DNA from: Aliikangiella sp965214955
GTDB lineage: Bacteria > Pseudomonadota > Gammaproteobacteria > Enterobacterales > Kangiellaceae
Reading direction: 5' to 3'
Assembly (NCBI GenBank): GCA_965214955.1
Contig: CBDCCU010000015.1
Coordinates: 1 to 64,000 of the forward strand
DNA length: 64,000 bases
The notes under the pieces were generated by a model. It did no database searches and was not told the origin of the DNA. It was given only the letters and a program-made list of their open reading frames with translations. The position numbers and the translations under genes were made by a program. Below, one piece after another: positions 52,720 through 60,113 of the stretch. The number at the start of each line of letters is the position of its first letter. Within the stretch, counting starts at the first letter, position 1.

Positions 52720-53145
52720 TTAATCACTAATGGTGGCAATACATTTAAGCTCTATACCAATAGGTGTTGGCAGACAGTTAATTTCTACCGTAGTACGGCA
52801 AGGCTGATTATCGGCAAAGTATTCTGCATAAACCTTATTGTAGGCTTTAAAGTCATCTTTCATATTGGTAAGAAAAACCGTTACATCCACCAGTTCCATC
52901 CAGCTTGAGCCAGATTCCTCTAGAATGGTTTTTACATTATCAAACACACTACGGCATTGAGCTTCTATATCATATGCTTTAATGCTGCCGTCTTCATTTA
53001 AGGTTACACCAGGGATCTCTGTTGTTCCCGCCTGCCGAGGGCCAACTCCGGAAAGAAAAAGCAAATTGCCAACCTTGCGAGCATGAGGGTAAAGCCCAAC
53101 CGGTGGCGGCGCTTTGTTGGTGCTTATTTTGTTATCTGGGTTCAT
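52720..53145 (-). CDS. RidA-family 2-aminomuconate deaminase-like protein
   Basis: A 141-residue RidA-fold protein, first gene of the kynurenine operon. KAPPPVGLYPHARKVGNLLFLSG and SGSSWMELVDVTVFLTNMKDD identify the subgroup; the conserved arginine is in CRTTVEINCLP. Members beside ACMSD are assigned as 2-aminomuconate deaminases in bacterial tryptophan or nitrobenzoate catabolism, which fits the pathway here. The ATG at 53145 (MNPDNKISTNKAPPP) is chosen over an open frame that starts at 53202 with a non-homologous extension. Confidence 0.9.
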   Translation of the reverse strand: MNPDNKISTNKAPPPVGLYPHARKVGNLLFLSGVGPRQAGTTEIPGVTLNEDGSIKAYDIEAQCRSVFDNVKTILEESGSSWMELVDVTVFLTNMKDDFKAYNKVYAEYFADNQPCRTTVEINCLPTPIGIELKCIATISD

Positions 53146-53519
53146 TTTGTTTATCCGTACAATAAGTTGAATAGTTAAAATGTTTAATAAACTGACTATC
53201 AATAATAGTGCAATGAGTGATTATTATAAAATTGATAAATTGGGCTAAAGTTTAAGCCCTAGCAAGAAAAGCTAGTTTAAGAAAAATTTGCAGCCGCAAG
53301 CGCTAGCAAAAATATTGAGAGATGTTTTTTCGGTTGAATTAACAAACATAAATGTGGTTAAAGTTTTATTGGCTGAGTTTATTAAAGCGTTTTCTACACG
53401 TTTTGTAAATAGTTTAATCGTTAACAAACTTTAAACACGCTCAAAAAAAGGGCTCATTTTCTTAAAGCAAAAAAATCTGTTATCTTGCTTGAATACAATA
53501 ATGACAAGGTATCAAAACA
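53146..53519. other. Divergent intergenic region, kynurenine operon / M28 peptidase
   Basis: 374 bases with promoters for both directions presumably inside. A GGGCT..AAGCCC hairpin lies at about 53249-53266, and a TACAAT (53494-53499) may be the -10 box of the peptidase gene. No regulator gene or clear operator was found. Confidence 0.5.
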
Positions 53520-54888
53520 ATGAACCGACTTTTCTTAGCAACTGGGTTGTTTTTATCTGGCCTATCAATCAACTCTTTTGCCCTCGACTATCAAGATCAA
53601 CAAAAGCTTCATGACATAGCCAATAAAATTTCGGCGAAAAACATTGAAAAAGATATTCAAAAATTGGTCAGCTTTGGTACAAGGCACACCTTATCCGAAA
53701 CACAATCCAACACTCGCGGTATTGGTGCAGCCAGACGTTGGATTAAACAAGAGTTTGAGGCTATTTCTAAAGCTTGTGGCAATTGTTTAGATGTTTATTT
53801 TCAAAAAGATACCATTGCTGGTGAAGAGCGTATTCCCAATGCCACCGAGGTGGTAAGTGTTATTGCTATTCAGCGCGGCACTAGCGATCCTAATCGTTAT
53901 GTGATTATGTCGGGTGATATTGATTCTAGAGTTACTGATGTTATGAACTTTACCGCAGATTCTCCTGGTGCCAACGATAATGCATCGGGTGTTGCAGGCA
54001 CTTTAGAAGCGGCAAGAGTGCTTAGTCAATATCGCTTTAACGGTAGCATTGTATATGCCGCGTTGTCAGGGTGAAGAACAGGGCTTGTATGGCGGAAAGA
54101 TTATGGCTGAGCAAGCACAAAAGGATAATTGGCGAATAAAAGCAGTATTAAATAACGATATGATCGGTAATATTGAAGGGGTTAATGGAGTTATCAACAA
54201 TACCACCGCCAGAATATTTGCCGAAGGTACTCGCCAAACTGAAACTAAAGAGCAAGCAAGACTGCGCCGTTTTACCGGTGGCGAAGTTGATTCGCCCAGT
54301 CGAAATTTAGCCCGTTATATTGACTTAATGGCTGACAGATACATTCCCAATTTAGATACCATGGTTATCTATAGGCTCGACAGATTTGGACGCGGTGGTC
54401 ATCATCGCCCGTTTAATGATTTGGGTTATCCTGGGGTGCGCATTATGGAAACCAACGAGAACTACTATCGTCAGCATGAAGATTTACGGACTGAAAATGG
54501 GATCAAATATGGCGATACCATTGATGGGGTAAACTTTGATTATGCCGCTAAACTTACCGCGCTTAATGCAGTGTCTTTAGCTGGCATGGCATGGGCGCCT
54601 AATCCACCAGCTAAGGTTGCAATTGAAGGAGCGGTTTCTCCTAGTACAACACTTTCTTGGAAAAAAGCCGACAGCCAACAAAACCCTCAAATAAAAGGTT
54701 ATAAAATTTATTGGCGCTTAACCGATGCCCCGCAATGGCAATTTAGCCGATATGTTGGCATGGTTGATAAATACACCTTAGAAAATATTGTTATTGATAA
54801 TTACTTTTTTGGCGTTGCCAGCGTCAGTAAAGAGGGTTTTGAAAGCCCTGTGGTTTATCCGGGAGCAGCGGGTGCCTTTGGGGAATAA
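53520..54888 (+). pseudogene. M28 family metallopeptidase with fibronectin-III-like tail, frameshifted
   Basis: An exported aminopeptidase-like protein (signal peptide MNRLFLATGLFLSGLSINSFA). M28 features are SPGANDNASGVAGTLEAARVL, GEEQGLYGGK (catalytic glutamates), LNNDMIGN, and a late HHRPFNDLGYPGVRIMETNE. The usual first zinc histidine (SGHYDSR) is replaced: here MSGDIDSRV. Residues after ~370 look like an Fn3 domain (KGYKIYWRLTDAPQWQFSR). The frame breaks in the GGG at about 54069-54071; with GG the text reads AALSGEEQGLYGG. Corrected length ~455 residues. Everything else is intact. Confidence 0.9.
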
Positions 54889-55008
54889 GTTCTTATATTT
54901 TGCCAATAAAAAATAATATTTAATCAGCGTCTTTTATTATTATGATAATCAATAAAGCGCTTTTAACTAGGGTTTGAAAGATCAACAGACCCTAGAGTTT
55001 ATTAGGAG

Positions 55009-55623
55009 CTAAGTGCTCGACTCTTCATCTTGTTGCTCTAATAAACTACGTTCTAATAAATAAGCCGCAACATCTTCATTTTGAACGCGCAAATAAATAT
55101 CCTCAACCGCAATGGTAAAGTCAATGGATTCAAAGTGAATTTGCTCACCTAAAAAATAGTGGGTAGAACGCCAATCGTCGCTTCTTCGATAAACCGTAAC
55201 ATCGGCAACATCTTGCTCAATAAGCACATATTCTTTAAGTGTTGGAATGTTGATATATTCAATCAGCTTGGTTTTTTCGTCCATTTTTCGAGTAGAGCGA
55301 GAGATAACTTCAACAATAATTACTGGGGTGTCGGTGTAATAAGGCTCGGACTCATTAAAATTACAATCCACCAATACGTCGGGATAATAAAAATTATTGT
55401 GCGCTCTAACCTTCATATCCGAGCCAAAAGGTTCGCATGGTGAGCCTTCTAGGTGATTGCCCATTTTTCTTGCGACATTACCTGCAATCCTCTCATGATT
55501 TGCACTGGCACCAGCCATTGCATACACCTGCCCATCAATAAGCTCGTGTTTAATTTTGCTTTCTAGTTCACCTTTTAAATAGTTTTCAGGTGTAACACTG
55601 TTATCTTTATTGGCAACTGACAT
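55009..55623 (-). CDS. Uma2 family (DUF820) PD-(D/E)XK nuclease-like protein
   Basis: A 204-residue protein of the Uma2 family: HELIDGQVYAMAGASANHERIAGNV, then CEPFGSDMKVRAHNNFYYPDVLV and IIVEVISRSTRKMDEKTKL carry the D...ExV active-site pattern of the restriction-endonuclease fold. Biological role unknown; the family is widely scattered and often expands in accessory DNA. Single minus-strand gene between the peptidase and the Pho-regulated locus; a CTAGGGT...ACCCTAG hairpin follows it at 54967-54995. Confidence 0.88.
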   Translation of the reverse strand: MSVANKDNSVTPENYLKGELESKIKHELIDGQVYAMAGASANHERIAGNVARKMGNHLEGSPCEPFGSDMKVRAHNNFYYPDVLVDCNFNESEPYYTDTPVIIVEVISRSTRKMDEKTKLIEYINIPTLKEYVLIEQDVADVTVYRRSDDWRSTHYFLGEQIHFESIDFTIAVEDIYLRVQNEDVAAYLLERSLLEQQDEESST

Positions 55624-55725
55624 AAATTTAACTCAAATGATTGAACGCTTAGAGTGAATATATTGACACTTAACGATTAAGAGAGCAAACGCTTCTGTTT
55701 TGGGGGATTGAATCATGTGCAAAAA

Positions 55726-55783
55726 ATGACAGGAAAATCAAAAACTGTCATTTAACTGTCATGTAACTAACACCTTTTGTAAT
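55726..55783 (+). promoter_or_regulatory. Pho box and promoter (PhoB-dependent)
   Basis: CTGTCAT-TTAA-CTGTCAT-GTAA at 55745-55766 is an exact pair of 11-base PhoB half-boxes. TGTAAT at 55778-55783 lies 11 bases further, the spacing of PhoB-activated promoters, and there is no good -35 box, as expected. An inverted ATGACAG at 55726-55732 may be an additional half-site. The start codon of the lipoprotein gene follows at 55855, behind TTGGAGA. Confidence 0.88.
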
Positions 55784-55854
55784 TTTTCTGAAATTTATCT
55801 CAGATAGACTTTTGCGGATTTTAAAAATTAGAACAGTCCGTTTGGAGATAAAAT

Positions 55855-58800
55855 ATGAAATTTACGCGTTTGTTCTCAGCGTTAACAGCCGCTGGCATGA
55901 TTAGCTTGGTTGGCTGTGGCGGTGGTGACATTAATATTAATGAGGGAGATGAAGTTGTTGTTCCACCACCACCTGTTGTGGAGCCTACTGGTTTTCAGTG
56001 TCCTACTGCTTTTTCTGAAGAAATTGTTGGCGGTATTGGACCATTTGCAACTGCTTGTCGTGTAACTGGTACTATCACTGCCGATGCGACTTTTGAAAAT
56101 GATGCTGCTTGGGTGCTTTCTGGTAGAGTTGCGGTAGGTAATGATCGCGCCGATTCTGCAGTGTTAACCATTGAAGCGGGAACAACTATTATTGGTCAAA
56201 GTGGTGACGACTTCTTAGTGGTGCGTCGCGACTCACAAATTGAAGCATTAGGTACGGCTTCTGCACCGATTGTTATGACATCTGATGAAGATGTAACAGG
56301 TGGCACAACGGGAATTGGTCAATGGGGCGGTTTGGTTTTATTAGGTAATGCGCCTTCTAATCTTTGTGATACCGCAGATGATGGCTTCGATGCCGATGCG
56401 ACTGAGCTAGCTGAGTGTTCAATTAGCGCAGAAGGTGATGCGGGTTTATATGGCGGTGACGATCCAAACGATAACTCTGGTACATTAAACTATGTGCTAG
56501 TTAAACACGCTGGTATGGCATTAGGTTCGGGTGATGAACTTAACGGTATTAGCTTTGCGGGGGTTGGTGATGCAACAACCGTAGATTACATTCAAGTACA
56601 CGAAAACTTAGACGATGGCGTTGAGTTCTTTGGTGGTACTGTTAACGTAAAACACGTTGTTTTAACCGGCAATGGCGATGATAGCTTCGACTGGTCTTTT
56701 GGCTGGACGGGTAAAGCGCAATACGTTTATGTTCAGCATAACGACACAACAGCACATCGCGGTTTTGAGCTAGATAATAACGAAGACTTTCCTTTAGCAA
56801 CTCCGCTCACTAATCCAATTGTTTCCAATATTACCGTTGTTGGTAGCACTGCAACCGACGAAGGTAGTGAAGGTATTTTACTCCGCAATGGTACTGCTGG
56901 TGCATTACACAATGTGTTAGTAACAGGCCCTGCTGGTATGGGTGAGTGTCTAGAAATTAACGGTGATGAAGCACAAGATAATGCCGAAGCGGGCAATCTA
57001 GTAATGACTCACTCGGTGATTGCTTGTAACAACGGTGAAAACTTTAAAGGTGATGCTACTTCTACATTAACTACCGAAGATTGGTTCTTAGGGCAAACAG
57101 GTAATAGCGCTTATTCCGATTCTTCTGCATTAAACTTAGCGGTTAATGGCTTTGAGCCGCAAGCAGGATCGCCATTATTAGGCGCGGGTATGGATGCATC
57201 TAGCGTTGATTCATTTTTCGATGCAACAGATTATATTGGTGCATTTGATGGAACTAATAACTGGACCGATGGCTGGACTGTTGGTGTAACGGGTGGCTTC
57301 CCATCAGATATCGAAAACGCCTTAGAAAAAGGTTTAGCCACTGATGTTTCTGCTGAATTCCCAGAGCTTACAGACAAGCCCGTTTATCGTTTAGCTAACG
57401 GCACAACCTTCACCGAAGATGTGACCTTAACTAACGATGCGCACTGGATCTTAAATGGTCGTACTGCGGTAGGTAACGACAGAGCATCAAATGCAACATT
57501 ATATGTTCAGCAAGGTACAACCGTATTTGGTGAAACAGGTGATGATTTCTTAGTGGTTCGTCGCGGTTCAAAAATTGAAGCGGTAGGTACACAAGGCGCG
57601 CCAATTACTTTTACTTCGGTACAAGATGTTACTGGTGCTGAAACGGGTATTGGTCAATGGGGTGGCTTAGTTTTATTAGGTAATGCACCGTCTAACTTAT
57701 GTGACACGGCTGACGATGGATTCGACGCTGACGCAACCGAACTGGCTAATTGCTCAATCAATGCTGAAGGTGATGCCGGACTATATGGTGGCGATGATCC
57801 AGAAGATGATTCAGGTACGCTTAAATACGTTATCGTTAAACAAGCAGGTAAAGCGCTTGGTTCGGGTGATGAACTAAACGGTATTAGCTTTGCAGGTGTT
57901 GGTAGCGGTACCGAGGTTGACTACATTCAAGTTCACGAAAACCTAGATGATGGTGTTGAGTTCTTTGGTGGTACAGTCAATGTTCGTCATGTGGTATTAA
58001 CAGGCAACGCAGATGATAGCTTCGATTGGTCATTCGGTTGGACTGGTAAAGCGCAATTTGTTTATGTTCAGCATAATGATGATCGCGCGCACCGTGGTTT
58101 CGAGCTAGACAATAATGAAGATTTCCCATTAGCTACACCTCTCACTAACCCTGTTGTTTCAAACATCACTGTTATTGGTAGTAACGCTACTGACGAAGGT
58201 AGTGAAGGTATTTTACTCCGCAATGGTACTGCTGGCGCATTACACAATGTTGTTGTAACAGGCCCTGCTGGTATGGGCGAGTGTTTAGAAGTTGCTGGTT
58301 CCGAAGCGCAAGACAATGCCGAAGCGGGCAGTTTAGTGATGACTCACTCGGTAATTGCTTGTGAAAATGGTGAAAACTTTAAAGGTAACGCAACTGCTAC
58401 ACAAACAACCGAAGAATGGTTTTTAGCTCAAGAGGGTAACAGTGAGTACGACAACGTAGAAGCGTTGAGCTTACTTGCCGATGGTTTCACACCTCGCGCT
58501 GGTTCTCCATTATTAGGTGCGGGTATTGATGCGGCTGATGCTTATGATGATCCTTGGTTTGTTTCTACTGATTATGTTGGTGCATTTGACGGTAATACTA
58601 ACTGGATGGACGGCTGGACCGTTGGTGTTAATAGCGGAATTCCTAGCGAAGTAACTTCGGCTGATGCGCAAAATTTAGCAACGGACATGTCTGCTAGCTA
58701 CCCAGCATTAACTGACAAACCAGTGTTTGTTTTAGATACCGATGTTGTATTTACTAGCGATGTTGTTCTGACTTCTGATAAGCACTGGATCTTAAAAGGG

Positions 58801-59952
58801 CGCACAGCGGTTGGTAATGATAATGCAGACAGTGCGGTACTTTATATCGAGCCAGGCACAACGCTTATTGGTGAAACTGGTGATGACTTTTTAGTCGCGC
58901 GTCGTGGTTCACGCATTGAAGCTTTAGGTAGCGCATCGGCGCCAATTATTATGACTTCTATCCAAGATGTTACTGGCGGCACTACTGGTATTGGTCAATG
59001 GGGCGGCTTGGTTCTTTTAGGTAATGCACCGTCTAACCTATGCGACACTGCTGATGATGGTTTCGATGCCGATGCCACTGAACTAGCAAACTGTTCTATC
59101 AGTGCAGAAGGTGATGCAGGGCTTTACGGTGGTGACCAACCAGAAGATAACTCGGGCACACTTCGTTATGTTGTGGTTAAGCAAGCAGGTAAAACCTTAG
59201 GTTCGGGTGATGAGCTAAACGGTATTAGCTTTGCAGGTGTTGGTAGCGGTACCGAGGTTGACTACATTCAAGTTCACGAAAACCTAGATGATGGTGTTGA
59301 GTTCTTTGGCGGCACCGTTAATGTTCGTCACGTTGTTCTAACAGGCAATGGTGATGATAGTTTCGACTGGTCATTCGGTTGGACGGGTAGAGCGCAATAT
59401 GTACTGGTTAAACATAACGACACAAAAGCGCATCGTGGTTTCGAGCTAGACAATAACGAAGACTTCCCACTGGCTACACCTTTAACCGACCCAAGAGTTG
59501 CCAATGTCACCATTATTGGTAGCACTGCAACCGATGAAGGCAGCGAAGGTGTATTACTCAGAAACGGAACCGCTGGTGCACTACATAACTTCATTATTAC
59601 TGGTCCTGCTGGTATGGGTGAGTGTTTAGAAATTGCCGGCACCGAAGCACAAGATAATGCTGAAGCGGGCAACCTAGTGATGACTCACTCGGTAGTTGCT
59701 TGCGAAAACGGTGAAAACTTTAAAGGTAACGCCACATCAACTCAAACCACCGAAGAATGGTTCCTTGCTCAAACAGGTAACTCAACGGCGGCTTCAATGG
59801 CTGATGTGATTGCAGGTTTTGAAACGATTACTACGGCAACTGCCGCTGATGTGAACGCAATTGACCCATGGTTTGATACCGTTGACTTTATTGGCGCAGT
59901 AAAAGCTGGTGACGACTGGACTGCGGGCTGGGTAACCGTAGGTTTAGAGTAA
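55855..59952 (+). CDS. Giant surface lipoprotein with three ~446-residue beta-helix repeats
   Basis: A 1365-residue lipoprotein (lipobox LVGC, Cys21, then GGGD) with an acidic Pro-rich linker (VVVPPPPVVEPTG). The rest is three near-identical ~446-residue domains. Each has GIGQWGGLVLLGNAPSNLCD, a GDAGLYGGDxP segment, LGSGDELNGISFAGVG, VHENLDDGVEFFGGTVN, DDSFDWSFGWTG, HRGFELDNNEDFPLATPL, SEGxLLRNGTAGALHN and GPAGMGECLE. The repeated short strands and Asp/Asn/Gly turns suggest a right-handed parallel beta-helix; four cysteines per repeat probably form two disulfides. It is strongly acidic. It precedes a TonB receptor and is driven by a Pho box, so it may capture a phosphate-containing ligand at the cell surface. 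Single-domain relatives exist beside TonB receptors in marine gammaproteobacteria; triplication is unusual. Confidence 0.85.
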   Translation: MKFTRLFSALTAAGMISLVGCGGGDININEGDEVVVPPPPVVEPTGFQCPTAFSEEIVGGIGPFATACRVTGTITADATFENDAAWVLSGRVAVGNDRADSAVLTIEAGTTIIGQSGDDFLVVRRDSQIEALGTASAPIVMTSDEDVTGGTTGIGQWGGLVLLGNAPSNLCDTADDGFDADATELAECSISAEGDAGLYGGDDPNDNSGTLNYVLVKHAGMALGSGDELNGISFAGVGDATTVDYIQVHENLDDGVEFFGGTVNVKHVVLTGNGDDSFDWSFGWTGKAQYVYVQHNDTTAHRGFELDNNEDFPLATPLTNPIVSNITVVGSTATDEGSEGILLRNGTAGALHNVLVTGPAGMGECLEINGDEAQDNAEAGNLVMTHSVIACNNGENFKGDATSTLTTEDWFLGQTGNSAYSDSSALNLAVNGFEPQAGSPLLGAGMDASSVDSFFDATDYIGAFDGTNNWTDGWTVGVTGGFPSDIENALEKGLATDVSAEFPELTDKPVYRLANGTTFTEDVTLTNDAHWILNGRTAVGNDRASNATLYVQQGTTVFGETGDDFLVVRRGSKIEAVGTQGAPITFTSVQDVTGAETGIGQWGGLVLLGNAPSNLCDTADDGFDADATELANCSINAEGDAGLYGGDDPEDDSGTLKYVIVKQAGKALGSGDELNGISFAGVGSGTEVDYIQVHENLDDGVEFFGGTVNVRHVVLTGNADDSFDWSFGWTGKAQFVYVQHNDDRAHRGFELDNNEDFPLATPLTNPVVSNITVIGSNATDEGSEGILLRNGTAGALHNVVVTGPAGMGECLEVAGSEAQDNAEAGSLVMTHSVIACENGENFKGNATATQTTEEWFLAQEGNSEYDNVEALSLLADGFTPRAGSPLLGAGIDAADAYDDPWFVSTDYVGAFDGNTNWMDGWTVGVNSGIPSEVTSADAQNLATDMSASYPALTDKPVFVLDTDVVFTSDVVLTSDKHWILKGRTAVGNDNADSAVLYIEPGTTLIGETGDDFLVARRGSRIEALGSASAPIIMTSIQDVTGGTTGIGQWGGLVLLGNAPSNLCDTADDGFDADATELANCSISAEGDAGLYGGDQPEDNSGTLRYVVVKQAGKTLGSGDELNGISFAGVGSGTEVDYIQVHENLDDGVEFFGGTVNVRHVVLTGNGDDSFDWSFGWTGRAQYVLVKHNDTKAHRGFELDNNEDFPLATPLTDPRVANVTIIGSTATDEGSEGVLLRNGTAGALHNFIITGPAGMGECLEIAGTEAQDNAEAGNLVMTHSVVACENGENFKGNATSTQTTEEWFLAQTGNSTAASMADVIAGFETITTATAADVNAIDPWFDTVDFIGAVKAGDDWTAGWVTVGLE
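56086..57414 (+). repeat. Lipoprotein repeat unit 1
   Basis: First ~445-codon unit (boundaries approximate). Shares a 44-base identical block with unit 2 around GACGAAGGTAGTGAAGGT (near 56858 in unit 1 and 58193 in unit 2). Confidence 0.75.
57415..58752 (+). repeat. Lipoprotein repeat unit 2
   Basis: Second unit. Bases 57874-57968 are identical over 95 bases to 59215-59309 in unit 3, while the same stretch in unit 1 (from about 56539) differs at many third positions. Confidence 0.8.
58753..59952 (+). repeat. Lipoprotein repeat unit 3
   Basis: Third unit, offset 1341 bases from unit 2. It ends the protein and has a shortened last part (a different sequence between EWFLAQTGNS and the C-terminus). 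Confidence 0.8.
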
Positions 59953-60035
59953 GTGTCGGTTTAGAGTAACTGAGCCACTATTGATAAAAACTGAGCCATT
60001 AAGTTAACCAATTTAATGGCTCATATTATCCAACA

Positions 60036-60068
60036 AGGTAAGTCGCTTTGCGTCTTACCTAAATTTTT
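60036..60068 (+). terminator. Terminator-like hairpin between lipoprotein and TonB receptor genes
   Basis: AGGTAAG-T-CGC-TTT-GCG-T-CTTACCT followed by AAATTTTT. A second stem, GAGCCATTAA/TTAATGGCTC (59993-60022), lies just before it. Together they could reduce read-through so that the lipoprotein is made in excess over the receptor. Confidence 0.6.
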
Positions 60069-60080
60069 AAGGGTTATTTT

Positions 60081-60100
60081 AAGCTGTCAATTGTCAGCTT
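60081..60100. promoter_or_regulatory. 20-bp near-palindrome before the TonB receptor gene
   Basis: aagctgtcaattgtcagctt is a palindrome broken only at one symmetric pair. It ends one base before the CTGGAG ribosome binding site of the receptor. It may be an operator or an RNA hairpin acting on translation. Confidence 0.5.
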
Positions 60101-60113
60101 GCTGGAGTTCACC

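Noticed and set aside
55738..55766. Third CTGTCAT-like direct half-box in the Pho region
   Set aside because: Only two direct half-boxes are exact; the extra one (55726-55732) is inverted and is reported as uncertain.
58068..59672. Repeated open frames on the minus strand inside the lipoprotein gene
   Set aside because: They are similar to each other only because the plus-strand repeats are; Ser/Pro-rich composition shows shadow coding.
60085..60096. CTGTCAATTGTCA as a second Pho box before the TonB receptor
   Set aside because: The half-site spacing is 7 instead of 11 bases; the sequence is better explained as a palindrome.
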